From contig NZ_JAINFK010000001.1 of assembly GCF_019966575.1 (NCBI RefSeq), positions 1 to 64,000 of the forward strand: 64,000 bases of DNA, in the 5' to 3' direction. Source of the stretch: Oricola cellulosilytica. Lineage in GTDB: Bacteria; Pseudomonadota; Alphaproteobacteria; Rhizobiales; Rhizobiaceae. This document shows positions 51,900 to 61,936 of the stretch, in pieces. The notes under the pieces are model-generated. The model ran no database searches, was not told the origin of the DNA, and saw only the letters and a program-made list of their open reading frames with translations. Each line of letters starts with the position of its first letter. The first letter of the stretch is position 1. A program made the position numbers and the translations under genes.

Positions 51900-54800
51900 T
51901 CAGTTCCTCCATGGGCTCGTTTTCCCCACCGCCTAAAGTCACCATTTGCGATATGTTGTCGGACATGATCGCGACGTGGCATAGGTGTAATATTCGTCGG
52001 ACTGTTATTTCCCCCGTCCGCGAGGGCGATTATGTGGCACGCATCTTGATTTCGTCCACTCTCGTCCAGCGGCCAAGGTTGTTGCCAATACTGTTCCCAC
52101 AGACGGCGTAGGACGCGGCCCGGCAATCGCGGGTGTTTCGTTGCGTTATGCACCCATAGCGCGTCGTCGCCCACCATGTAGTTGTGGGTGATCTCGCCGG
52201 GCAGGCTCTCGATCTCGAAATTGTAGACGCGGGCGGCGTCCTGATCGCGCAAGATCTCGCGGACCGTCACCGGTTCGTTGTCATTGGCCGCCTTGAGCGC
52301 CGAAAGCGCGTCACCGCCAATCGGGCGGCTTTCCCTTGCCGCATCGAGCGACTTGGCGTTTTCCACGGTCGGGCCGACGGAGAACAGCGTCGAGATGCGG
52401 TCGCCCCGCTTCAGCGCGCCGGCCTTCACCCAGTCGCCGAACCGCGTCTTACCGTCCGACGGCATCAGCATGTGCGCGGGCAGCCCGTCCGTGCCGTTGA
52501 GGATGGCGACGACCGTCTCGACAGATCCGTCCCAGTCCTCGACGTGGAAGGGGTGCTCCGGCGTCGCGGTGATCGTATTGCGGTTGCCCGCCGCGTCCTC
52601 GACCGTGATCTGGAGCACTTCCGGGGCCTGGCGCGAGAGACGTTCGACGACCTTGCGCCAAACCCGCTCGCCGGTTTTCTCGTCGATCGCTCCGATTTCC
52701 TCTCCGACCTGGATTTCCTCAATCGGGCGGAAGCCCGCGCGGGTCAGAACCGGCGTGCCCTCGGTAAACGAATTTCCGATCATCCGGCCAAGGGTCAGCG
52801 CGGCTTGCCTGAATCCGCCCCCGCTACCCGGTCCTGTACAACGATTTCCCGGCCTGGCTTTCGCCCGAACCTTGAAGCCGCACTCCATGGCCGTTTCGCC
52901 CATGAGGACGGCGGTTTCGACGATATCTCCGCCATCGCCCGTCTGAACCGCGTCGATGGCCGCGATCGCCGACGCTGCAATTCCGAACAGGCAGTTGACC
53001 CGATCTCCTGTCATCGCGACCGCGCCCATGGCACGAAGTCCGATACCTGAAGTCTGTGTCTGCTCGTTTGACGGACTCAGTCCCGTCGGATCGACCCAGT
53101 TGACCGGACTGTTCCAGACGTAGCGGTAAATGTTGAGATCGCCGGCGGCGAACCAGATCGGATCCTCCTGCAGGAACCTCCCGGTCGCCGGATCGTAGGT
53201 GCGGGCGCGGTAGTGGTAGAGGCCGGTCTCGGGGTCGTATTCGCGCGCCGTATAGCGGAACAACTGCGGCAGCGATTCCACCGCCGTCTCGGCGTTGCCG
53301 TAGGAATCGTAGGAATATTCGTTGATCACCGTGCCGGCATCGTCGGTCACCGCGCGCACCGAACCCTGGTGGTCGGTGTGGGCGTAATATGACGTGCCGG
53401 CAGGCAACAGGCCGCGATTGACGAAGGTGTCGGCCGCCGGATCGAGGCCGGTGATCGCCAGAAGATCGTCGGTCACGTCGGAATGGGTGTACCAGCGGAT
53501 GGCGCGCGAGCGCAGACCGGATGCGAAGGTCCATTCCATCGCGACCTGTTCGCCGTCGTGATGGAACACCCGGTTGCCCGAAGGGCCGTATTCGCGCGCC
53601 CGGCGGCCGAGCGGATCGTAGTCCCACCGCTTGGTCAGCACCGGCGGGGCTGCCGGATCGGGCGAAGCGTGTTTCGTCGCCCGGACCAGTTCGTCGAACA
53701 CCGAATAGCCGTAGCGCCAGGTCTCGCCGCTCGCCTTCACGGTCTTGCGCACCAGATTGCCGTTGACGTCGTATTCGTAGGCGTGGCCCGCATCCTCGGT
53801 CAGCCGGTTGGCCGAATCGGTGACGTGGAAGGACGACAGGTGCGAGACGATGCGGTTGCCCTCCTCGTCCAGCGTGTAGCTTTCCAGCGGCCCGCCGCCG
53901 CCGTCGGTGACCGCTGTCAGCCGCTCGATCGCATCGAGCGCGTAGTTGCGGGTCCGGGCCGGGGTTCCGCTTTCGGCGATGCCGGTGATATTGCCCTTGA
54001 CGTCATAGCCATAGGAGAAGGTGCCGAGCAGACCGTTCAGCGCCGTGCCGGTCTGGCCGGCGGCGTCGAGGCCGTGCGCGATCGAGGCGAGGCGTCCCGT
54101 CGTGCCCGGCGCAGCGGCGAACGGGGTCTGGAAGGATAGCTCCGTCGTCAGGCCGTTCGGAAAGGCGATGGAGGACCGCCGGCCAGCACCGTCATAGCCG
54201 AGCGATATCGCCTTGCCGGACGGCCCGGTCACCGTGACGAGGCGGTCGGCCTTGTCCCAGGCATAGAGCGTTTCGGCGCGTGCCGCCGGCTGCGACATCG
54301 AGACCCGCCGGCCGTGGGCGTCGTAGGCGTAGGTCAGGCCCGAGATGTTCGCATAGATGGAATCGACGCGCGGCTCCGCGGAAGAGATGATCTGGTTGCG
54401 CGCATCGTATTCAAAGCCCCAGCCGAACCCTCCGCCTGTCCCCATCGCCGTCAGATTGCCCTCCGCGTCGTAGGCGTAGCGCCGCTGGATAAAACGGCCG
54501 TCGGCGATAACGATCGTCAGCCGCTGAAGATTGTCATAACCGAATGCCAAGCTGCGGCCATCGGGTTTGGCGGTGGACGTGCGCAGGCCGCGCGCGTCGT
54601 AGCCGAAGCCCCATCTGTTGCCGAGCGGATTGGTGCGGGCGGTCACGCGATCCAGCAGATCGTATTCGAACGTCGTGGTGTTGCCGCGGCCGTCGGTTAT
54701 CGCGATGGCGTTGTCGCGCGCGTCATAAGCGACGCGCCTCGTGATGCCGAGCGCGTCCGTCGTGTCGGTGACCCGGTTGACGGCGTCGTAGGTCATCGCG

Positions 54801-57800
54801 GTCGCGGTGCCGTCCGAGGCGATCACCGAGGTGAGATTGTTGTCGGCGTCATATCCCATGACCGTCGTGCCGGACGCCGGATCGGCGACCGACGTCAGCC
54901 GGTTGCGGCTGTCGTAGCTCCGCGACGCCTCGATACCGGTGGCGTCGCGGACCAGCACGGGATTTCCAGCCGTGTCGTAGCCGTATTCGGTAATTTCCGC
55001 CTCGCCATTCAGCATGCGCGTGACGCGGTTCAGCGGGTCGTACTCGTAGGAAACACGCTGTTCCTCGGGGGTGCCCTCGCCCCTGATCTGGAGGCGCAGG
55101 TTGCCTGCCAGGTCATACACGTGGCGGGTGGCAAAGCCGGCGGGGTCCGTCAGCGTGCCGAGCAGACCGCGCGCATCGTAGGTTACCGTGGTCACATTGC
55201 CGCGACGGTCTGTGGTGGTCAGCTTCTGGCCGCGTTCATTGTAGGTGTGCGCCGTCACCCCGCCATTGGGGTCGGTCTCCGTCAGCAGGTTGCCCCTGGC
55301 GTCGTAATCATAGGTGGTGGTGAACCCGCCGGCATCGATCTTCTCCACGAGGCGGGAAAACTCTGTTCCATACACCCAGCGCTGCGTGCGCTCTTCGCCG
55401 GCCCCGACAGCATCGGTCTGCTCGACCAGGTTGCCGTCGCTGTCATAGGCGAAGCCGGTCTCGCGAAAGCCGGCGTTCGCGCCGTCGAGGGGCACGAACG
55501 CCGTAACGACGAGATTGTCTTCATTGCGCTCGAAACGGTACTCGCGGCCGAGCGGATCGACGCGGCGAACGACGCCGCCCCATTGGTTGACCTCCATCAC
55601 CGACTCGTTGCCCCTTGCGTCGGCGACCGTCGTGATCCGGTCTTCCGGCGAGACGAAGGTGCCGGTGTCGCCGCCGAGCGAATCGAGCCCGAGTGAGCGG
55701 GCCGCCGAAATCGCGTTCGACGCGCCGTCCGGGTAGGTCGAGGCGAGGAACCTTCCCGCGGCACCGTAGAGATGCGTCGTCTCGAAACCGCGCTTGTCCG
55801 TTTCGGAGACCAGACGGCCGTTTGCATCGTAGCTGAACAATTGCTGCGAGGAGTCGGGTTCTTCCAGTGCGATCATCCGCCCGGATGCGTCGTATTCGAA
55901 GGTGGTGACGCGGCCGTCGGGCGATGTGACGCTGGCAAGCCGGCCGCCCAAGTAGGTGTAGAGCGTCTGTTCGCCGACAGGATCGGTGATGGAAACGAGA
56001 CGGCCATCGGCGTCGTAGGCATAGGCGGTGACGTTGCCGTTGGCGTCGGTGACCGATGTCTGCCGCCCGAATTCGTCGAAGGCGATTTCGGTGCCATCCT
56101 TGTAGCGGCGCACGAAGCCGCCGGCGTCGCGCGCCAGCGCAGAGAAATCGCCGAACGGAACGCGGATGTTCTCCGCCCCCGTCGCATTTCCGTAATCGAG
56201 GAAGATGTCGTAGCGATCGACCGACAACAGGTCCGAAGCGCCGTCATCGTCAAAATCGGCCGCGCGCACCTCGAACAGAGGGTGGCCGATCGGCAGCAGA
56301 TTGAGCCCGCCGAAATCTCCGTCGGCGGTCGCATAAATGGCATAGGCCAGCGAACTTCCGCCGCCTTCGTTAAGCAGGATATCGTCCAAGCCGTCGCCGT
56401 TGAGATCAACGAAGCGCACCCCGGCGCCGCGAAGCGCAGGCGACGGAAGCGGAATCGTCTGAGCGGCGTTGAACCGCCTTGTGACGCGATCGAAGACGGC
56501 AATGCCGATCTGGTCGCTGCCGAGAGAAACGGATACGACGCCATCGAACCCGCGGATTCGCGTGACATCGGCTACCGGATTGAGGAGCTCGACGGTGCCG
56601 AAGAGTTTGAATTGACGTTCATCGAAGTTTGCCGAGCCGTCGTTGAGAAGCGCCCGCGCCCCGTCGAGGACGATATCGCTGTCGCCGTCGTCATCGAGGT
56701 CGATCACGTTGAAGCGCGTGTGGCGTTGCGGCGTCGTGTGGACGATGATGGGAGGCTCAAAGCCGCCGTTGCGATCGTTGAGAATGACGTGCGGAGTGGC
56801 GTAGAAACCTATGTACGCCGAAAGCCCGACGATATCGGCGACCCGATCGCCATCCACATCCGCTATCTTGACGCTGTTATACGTGCCGGATCCAGCGGTC
56901 GCGGACGAGAATGTTCCGAAGCTCCCGTCGCCGCGTCCGAGTGCGACGCTGATCCCGCCGTTGAATTGACGACTGACGACGAGATCGAGAATTCCATCCC
57001 CACTCACATCGCCAAGCGTGAGATCGGTGATCTCAGGCGTGTAGACCACTTGCGGATCGGTGGGCGCGACGACCGGATCGGCGAGAGGAAGATCGTGAGC
57101 GCGTTGAAAATCGACGCCACCCTCGTTCAGGAAGACCACAACATCGCCGGAATTCGAGGCTGCGGTTACAAAATCGAGGCGGCCGTCACCGTTCAGATCG
57201 CCAACGCTCGCGGCATGTCCGCCCTCGATATCGTAGCGAAGCGACAGTTTGTCGAAGCTCTCTACGGCGTTACCCACCTCGAACAGGCTCAAGCCGCCGT
57301 CTGCTTCCTCGATCAGCACCGATCCGTCCGGCTGGGTGACGAGGGTCTGCAACTCGGTCGGTTTCCAGCCGGAGCCGTAGGGCGTGGAAGAACGATTGTT
57401 GACGAAAACCCGACCTTCGGTCCTTGCCGCCGCGGCAGCGCAGGTGCCGCCCGCGAACACATACAATTCGTAGGGATAGGCTCCCGTCGCGAAGGCCGAG
57501 CCGTCGAACGACACCGAAACCGACACGGCCGCATCGGTGTCCTCGACCGGCAGCGCCGATGCCGGATTTTCGGCTGTCGTCAGGTCGATGACCGTGACGC
57601 CTGGCGCCTTTTGACCATTGACGTAGAGTTCCGCCTCCAGCGTGCCGGTCAGCGCCGCCCTGGCCGGGATAGTGATATCGGCGGTAACGATCGGGCGCGG
57701 ATTGGCGGCGACTGAATTGTAAAGGAAGGACGGCGCGCGGTTCTGCCCGAGCGAGGAATAGGACGGCAGCGAGAAGCCGGTCTGCATGTTGCCCTCGCCG

Positions 57801-60800
57801 AGCAGCGACGGGACATAGCTGTCGAAAGGCTGGAGCGCGGATTCCTGGCCGGACAGTGCGAGGGGCGTGACGAAGACGCCGCTCCCCGAAGCAACCGTTC
57901 CGACGACGTTTTCAAGCGTCGTGCCGTCAGCGCCCACGGTTGCCGAGCCGGCTGCCGCATAGGTGGCGGCGCTTTCGGCGCGCGACCAGATGGTCATCGC
58001 GGTGCCGGGCGCGACGGTGTCCGGGGCGACGAGCGCGAGCGCGGCAAGCGGGATCGCGGAGCCGTCGGCGGACTCGTAGCGCGTGATGGAACAGGTCCGC
58101 AAATTCGGCGGTAAATCGTCGTCGATTTCCGTCGCGACCACTCCCTCACCGTTGAAGCGGGACAGAAGTAGGGGCGCTGCCAACAGGTTCGGCGCGTGTT
58201 CGTATATCCTGACTCGTCTGCTCGCGGCGCCATAGACCCCGCCGACAGCCGGCGGCGTTGCGGCGGTCCCGTCGGCCAGCACGATTTGTTCGCCCACCTG
58301 AGCGGCGGCAAGAGCGCTGAATGCGAAACCGCCATCCGCTGCTGTTGTTACGCTGACACCGTTGAGCGTCACCGCCGCACCTGTAACAGGCGTCTCAAGG
58401 CCGTTGGCGAAATCCTGCGCGTCCAGCACGCGGCCGGAGAAAAGGGTTGGATCCGTTTCCGGCCATCCCACGACGATGACGTTGAAATTCACCGACGTCG
58501 TCAGAATTCCATCCGATACGATAATCGTCACGGGGTGTTGCGCGGGCGCTTCGGCGACGGCGGAAAACTCGAAAATGCCCGTCTTCGCGTCAAGCGATGC
58601 GCCGGGAGGCAGTGCGGGCGCCCAGAAGGACAGGGTATCGCCGTCCGGGTCGCTGGCCGCGACCGCGACGGTCACGGTTTCGCCGGGCCGCACCGTAAGA
58701 TCGCCAATCGCCGATACGACCGGCGGATTGATGAGCGTGGCGGGCGAGACCACGATCGTGAAGGACTGGAGATCGATACCGCCGTATCCATCGGAGACGC
58801 GCAGAGCCACGTCAAAGCTGCCCGGCTCGTCGGGTGTCCAAGAAATCTCGCCGGAAGTCGATGAAACGGACATGCCGGCCGGCGCCCGGACGAGCGCCCA
58901 TGCCAGCGAGTCCCCATCCGGATCATCGGCTTGCGCCGTGTACAGGTAAGGCTCGCCTTCGATGCCCTCCCCAACCGGCGTGGATGTGATGACCGGCGGC
59001 CGGTTGGCGGCCACGATAGCAAGCGTGGCCGGTGCACTGGCGAGCGCTCCGTCGTGGACGATCAATTGAGCAACGTAAGTGCCGCGGCGATCCGGCGTGA
59101 GAGAAACTGTATCTCCAGCACCAATAATTGTGGCCGCGCTTCCTGCCGGTCGCATGACGAGCGACCACCGTGCCTCAAGGGCATCTCCATTGGCATCCGC
59201 GGATGAGGCCGCCGACAGCGACACGAGTGTTCCGACATTCACGTCCGCGGCCGAGACATCTATGTCGGCAATCGGCGCAATGTTTGCGGTTGTTGCGAGC
59301 AGCGTGTCAACATCCGAGTACCCGTTATCATCGACACGCAGTTGCAGGACCGCGGCAGTCACCGGATCGGGCACCTCGGCAAAGGCAGGGGCGCCGGTGA
59401 AGACGGGCATTGCGATCGCCGCACGTTGAATGAGTTGGCGGGCAACGACCGCGCCGGTCATACGTGCGTTGACGTGGACCATCGCACCGGGTGCAAGCAG
59501 GCTTCCCGAGAACTCGCGGTCTATATTGACATTGCTGGCGCCATGGAAGTTCCACAAGACACGGCCCCGGACCAGATCACTTTCGAACGCGCCGACAAAA
59601 TTCGCCTGTCTGACCTTTACGTTTTTCCCACCGACATTGATGACGACCGCCTCGGCACCGTTCATCGAAATGTCTATCGACCGCACCTTGCTGTCGTCGA
59701 ACAGGTCGTTGCCGTCGGAAATATCGAATACGGCGACGCCGTCGGCGTTCGGAACGGCATTGAAGGTCACGGCCAAGGGCTGAGCGGCAGGCAGGCTGAC
59801 AACAGATGTCGGCGCTTCCTCGCGAAGCTGAACAGAAAACGCCTCCAACTCCGCCTGCAGTGGGGCTACATCAACCGTTGGGTCGATGATCATCTCGCCA
59901 CCGCCCTCGAAATTGATGTGCGCATTGGGGGCGAGACCGGCACGCACACTGCCGCCATTGGTTACGGTCTTCGGATTGCCGTTGATGTGCCCCCCGACCG
60001 TCAGGATCACCTCGCCGCCGGCGTCGCTCCCCAGTCCGTAGCCGAACCCTGCCGACTGACCGTTCAATTGACCGCCGACGAATGCAGCGCCATGGACCTG
60101 GGAGCGCATCAGGGCGTTTTGAAAAACAACCAGGTTGTAGTCGGAAAGGCCGCGAGCGGGATTGTAGTAACCCGCCGGATCGATCGCGAATTCGGCGGAG
60201 GCAGCCAGAGCATCCGGCCGGACGATATCTCCCAACGTAGCCGCCCTCGCGTCGGCAAGATTTGAGATCGACCACATCCCGTCGAGTGGGAACCGGGAAA
60301 CGCCTGCAGACCTGGTTCCATCTAGCTGCACGACGCCGGACTTCGGCAGAACGGCATCGCGGCCGGCGCGCGCGACCGGACTTACAAACCCGCTGGTGAG
60401 CAGGACAGTGTCTCGGCTGGTGCTGGCGCCGTCGGAAACCGATAGCTGAACGAGGTAGTCACCCGCCATGTCTGTGGTAAGTGTTGCTTTGGGCTGGTCG
60501 GCGTGCAGGATTACTGCGGCGCTTCCCGCCGGAGCATGGATCAGGTCCCAGCGAACGGCCAGGTTATCGCCATTTGCATCCGTCGAACCTGTTGCGTCGA
60601 GAAGAGCTTGTGCACCGGTGGCGATCACGCGGTCGGCGCCTGCCTCGGCGATTGGGCGCACGTTCGCATTGACGGCCACGATTACCGTGTCGGCGGCCGC
60701 CGACCCGCCTTCGGAAAGGTCAGCACGCAGCACGTACAATCCATCCACGTCCGGCGTCAGTTGGTGACGGCCGGGCTGAGGGGGATCGATCGAGCCTCCG

Positions 60801-61627
60801 CTTTCCAAATCCGCGAGACTTCCCGGCGGCCTTGAGACAACCGACCAAGCGGCAAGAAGAGGCACGCCGGCGGAATGTGTCGATCCAAAGGCGTCGATCA
60901 GCACCGGTTCTCCAGCGGTTACCGGCACATCGGCCCCTGCCGACGCGCTCGCGAGGCCTTGTCCCGTCGCCAGCCGGATCGTGTCTGTGGCCTCGAGCCC
61001 GTCCGGATCCGATACGGTGAGCGTGACTTCGTATTCTCCCGGCAGATCGGGCGTAAAAGCGGCGCGCAGCCCAAGCGGATTGTCGAACACGGCAGCCGAA
61101 CCGGCAGGCAGCGACGAAAACGTCCACCGGAACGATAGCTCGCCATCCGGGAACTGGTCGTACGAACCGGCACCTGTCAGCCGCACGGGCATTCCAGGGG
61201 AGACCGGGGCGTGACCGCCTTCAGCGCCAATGGCTGCAACGGGCTCGAGATTGTCGGTGGTTGCGACCAGCGAGATCGGCGGCTGAACGACGCCGTCGAC
61301 CGTTCGCGCAAGTTCGATTGTATATTGTCCCGGAACATCGACCTGGACGAACGCCACGGGGGCCGCCGCGCCCCGAATGACGGCAGCGCTTGCGAAAGGT
61401 CGACCGACCAGCGACCAGCGATAGGTTACGAGACCATCCAGATCGGTCATATCTGACGCATCGAACGTCAGGAGCTGTGCGTCCTGCTCGAAAGATACCG
61501 ATGGCCGACCGTTCAGCCCGTTCAGCGATGCGGCAGAGGCGAGCGGCACGCTGAAGTTCGCCGCCAGCAACACCATGACGGCTGCGACTATCCTCAGGCT
61601 GCGACACAATTGCGAAAGGTCGCGCAT
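51896..61627 (-). CDS. Giant RHS polymorphic toxin with HINT and HNH-like nuclease tip
   Basis: A protein of about 3243 residues. The signal peptide is at 1-33 (LRIVAAVMVLLAANFSVPLASA). PKD-like modules occupy ~35-440 and ~780-870. A choice-of-anchor-A domain is at ~485-735 (LSDYNLVVFQNALM, VHGAAFVGGQLNG, LLAPGAMVHVNARMTG). Two Ig-like He_PIG domains are at ~880-1056. FG-GAP/VCBS repeats lie at ~1470-1790 (VGDLNGDGRLDFV). YD repeats run ~1845-2845, ending in the RHS core YDPATGRFLQEDPI. The HINT domain is at ~2953-3161 (SFTEGTPVLTRAGF, TATPEHPF, HNYMVGDDALWVHN), and an 82-residue tip carries DACHIIALADGGNNSPTNI and DHVRQH, an HNH/EndoVII-type pattern. Start at 61625-61627 is chosen because it directly gives the signal peptide. 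Likely exported, then processed to free the nuclease. Confidence 0.88.
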   Translation of the reverse strand: MRDLSQLCRSLRIVAAVMVLLAANFSVPLASAASLNGLNGRPSVSFEQDAQLLTFDASDMTDLDGLVTYRWSLVGRPFASAAVIRGAAAPVAFVQVDVPGQYTIELARTVDGVVQPPISLVATTDNLEPVAAIGAEGGHAPVSPGMPVRLTGAGSYDQFPDGELSFRWTFSSLPAGSAAVFDNPLGLRAAFTPDLPGEYEVTLTVSDPDGLEATDTIRLATGQGLASASAGADVPVTAGEPVLIDAFGSTHSAGVPLLAAWSVVSRPPGSLADLESGGSIDPPQPGRHQLTPDVDGLYVLRADLSEGGSAAADTVIVAVNANVRPIAEAGADRVIATGAQALLDATGSTDANGDNLAVRWDLIHAPAGSAAVILHADQPKATLTTDMAGDYLVQLSVSDGASTSRDTVLLTSGFVSPVARAGRDAVLPKSGVVQLDGTRSAGVSRFPLDGMWSISNLADARAATLGDIVRPDALAASAEFAIDPAGYYNPARGLSDYNLVVFQNALMRSQVHGAAFVGGQLNGQSAGFGYGLGSDAGGEVILTVGGHINGNPKTVTNGGSVRAGLAPNAHINFEGGGEMIIDPTVDVAPLQAELEAFSVQLREEAPTSVVSLPAAQPLAVTFNAVPNADGVAVFDISDGNDLFDDSKVRSIDISMNGAEAVVINVGGKNVKVRQANFVGAFESDLVRGRVLWNFHGASNVNIDREFSGSLLAPGAMVHVNARMTGAVVARQLIQRAAIAMPVFTGAPAFAEVPDPVTAAVLQLRVDDNGYSDVDTLLATTANIAPIADIDVSAADVNVGTLVSLSAASSADANGDALEARWSLVMRPAGSAATIIGAGDTVSLTPDRRGTYVAQLIVHDGALASAPATLAIVAANRPPVITSTPVGEGIEGEPYLYTAQADDPDGDSLAWALVRAPAGMSVSSTSGEISWTPDEPGSFDVALRVSDGYGGIDLQSFTIVVSPATLINPPVVSAIGDLTVRPGETVTVAVAASDPDGDTLSFWAPALPPGASLDAKTGIFEFSAVAEAPAQHPVTIIVSDGILTTSVNFNVIVVGWPETDPTLFSGRVLDAQDFANGLETPVTGAAVTLNGVSVTTAADGGFAFSALAAAQVGEQIVLADGTAATPPAVGGVYGAASRRVRIYEHAPNLLAAPLLLSRFNGEGVVATEIDDDLPPNLRTCSITRYESADGSAIPLAALALVAPDTVAPGTAMTIWSRAESAATYAAAGSATVGADGTTLENVVGTVASGSGVFVTPLALSGQESALQPFDSYVPSLLGEGNMQTGFSLPSYSSLGQNRAPSFLYNSVAANPRPIVTADITIPARAALTGTLEAELYVNGQKAPGVTVIDLTTAENPASALPVEDTDAAVSVSVSFDGSAFATGAYPYELYVFAGGTCAAAAARTEGRVFVNNRSSTPYGSGWKPTELQTLVTQPDGSVLIEEADGGLSLFEVGNAVESFDKLSLRYDIEGGHAASVGDLNGDGRLDFVTAASNSGDVVVFLNEGGVDFQRAHDLPLADPVVAPTDPQVVYTPEITDLTLGDVSGDGILDLVVSRQFNGGISVALGRGDGSFGTFSSATAGSGTYNSVKIADVDGDRVADIVGLSAYIGFYATPHVILNDRNGGFEPPIIVHTTPQRHTRFNVIDLDDDGDSDIVLDGARALLNDGSANFDERQFKLFGTVELLNPVADVTRIRGFDGVVSVSLGSDQIGIAVFDRVTRRFNAAQTIPLPSPALRGAGVRFVDLNGDGLDDILLNEGGGSSLAYAIYATADGDFGGLNLLPIGHPLFEVRAADFDDDGASDLLSVDRYDIFLDYGNATGAENIRVPFGDFSALARDAGGFVRRYKDGTEIAFDEFGRQTSVTDANGNVTAYAYDADGRLVSITDPVGEQTLYTYLGGRLASVTSPDGRVTTFEYDASGRMIALEEPDSSQQLFSYDANGRLVSETDKRGFETTHLYGAAGRFLASTYPDGASNAISAARSLGLDSLGGDTGTFVSPEDRITTVADARGNESVMEVNQWGGVVRRVDPLGREYRFERNEDNLVVTAFVPLDGANAGFRETGFAYDSDGNLVEQTDAVGAGEERTQRWVYGTEFSRLVEKIDAGGFTTTYDYDARGNLLTETDPNGGVTAHTYNERGQKLTTTDRRGNVTTVTYDARGLLGTLTDPAGFATRHVYDLAGNLRLQIRGEGTPEEQRVSYEYDPLNRVTRMLNGEAEITEYGYDTAGNPVLVRDATGIEASRSYDSRNRLTSVADPASGTTVMGYDADNNLTSVIASDGTATAMTYDAVNRVTDTTDALGITRRVAYDARDNAIAITDGRGNTTTFEYDLLDRVTARTNPLGNRWGFGYDARGLRTSTAKPDGRSLAFGYDNLQRLTIVIADGRFIQRRYAYDAEGNLTAMGTGGGFGWGFEYDARNQIISSAEPRVDSIYANISGLTYAYDAHGRRVSMSQPAARAETLYAWDKADRLVTVTGPSGKAISLGYDGAGRRSSIAFPNGLTTELSFQTPFAAAPGTTGRLASIAHGLDAAGQTGTALNGLLGTFSYGYDVKGNITGIAESGTPARTRNYALDAIERLTAVTDGGGGPLESYTLDEEGNRIVSHLSSFHVTDSANRLTEDAGHAYEYDVNGNLVRKTVKASGETWRYGYSVFDELVRATKHASPDPAAPPVLTKRWDYDPLGRRAREYGPSGNRVFHHDGEQVAMEWTFASGLRSRAIRWYTHSDVTDDLLAITGLDPAADTFVNRGLLPAGTSYYAHTDHQGSVRAVTDDAGTVINEYSYDSYGNAETAVESLPQLFRYTAREYDPETGLYHYRARTYDPATGRFLQEDPIWFAAGDLNIYRYVWNSPVNWVDPTGLSPSNEQTQTSGIGLRAMGAVAMTGDRVNCLFGIAASAIAAIDAVQTGDGGDIVETAVLMGETAMECGFKVRAKARPGNRCTGPGSGGGFRQAALTLGRMIGNSFTEGTPVLTRAGFRPIEEIQVGEEIGAIDEKTGERVWRKVVERLSRQAPEVLQITVEDAAGNRNTITATPEHPFHVEDWDGSVETVVAILNGTDGLPAHMLMPSDGKTRFGDWVKAGALKRGDRISTLFSVGPTVENAKSLDAARESRPIGGDALSALKAANDNEPVTVREILRDQDAARVYNFEIESLPGEITHNYMVGDDALWVHNATKHPRLPGRVLRRLWEQYWQQPWPLDESGRNQDACHIIALADGGNNSPTNITPMPRRDHVRQHIANGDFRRWGKRAHGGTD

Positions 61628-61936
61628 CTTATGAAAGGTCCGCTGGTCAGAGAAAAATTGCCTGTGGTGCAATCTGGGAGGAATAAAATACACGGCGCCG
61701 CCCCCGACGATAAATTCCGAAAACCGAGCACATGGCCAGTTTTACAACAATAAAAAAGTATTCTATCTCTGAAGACTACTGTCTTCATTCAAGGCTAAGC
61801 AATTCATAGATGCTGGGGATCTAAATTATAGATTTTGTTATGCAAACCGAAACGTTAATTGTTTCGGTTGCATTTGGTCGGCCCCGCCTTCGACGTCAAC
61901 CTGCCCGCGGGCGGTAGAACCGTTGATTGGAGGTCG
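61628..61936. promoter_or_regulatory. AT-rich promoter region of the RHS gene
   Basis: No supported gene. The stretch is clearly richer in A and T than its surroundings. It contains TGAAGAC-TACT-GTCTTCA (61770-61787), a perfect 7-bp inverted repeat about 145 nt before the toxin start, and a larger hairpin at 61841-61872. These are the likely promoter and control sites of the RHS/immunity unit. Confidence 0.5.
61841..61872. repeat. Hairpin AACCGAAAC/GTTTCGGTT
   Basis: AACCGAAAC (61845-61853) and GTTTCGGTT (61861-61869) pair perfectly around GTTAATT, and flanking TGC/GCA extend the stem to 12 bp with a one-base bulge. It lies after the phosphatase stop and before the RHS promoter. There is no clear T-run on either strand, so it could be a weak terminator or an operator. 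Confidence 0.5.

Noticed and set aside
54314-55696. 460-codon open frame on the plus strand inside the RHS gene
   Set aside because: Shadow of the YD repeats; its repeated VxDRxGRxxV-type pattern is only the complement of the repeat unit.
53080-56100. Regular short repeats that might suggest a CRISPR array or tandem DNA repeat
   Set aside because: The periodicity comes from translated YD repeats of about 20 residues; the units are degenerate and there are no unique spacers.
55772-57715. 647-codon open frame on the plus strand
   Set aside because: It is antisense to the YD-repeat and FG-GAP part of the RHS gene, has no domain, and its length is explained by high GC and the repetitive codons of the real frame.
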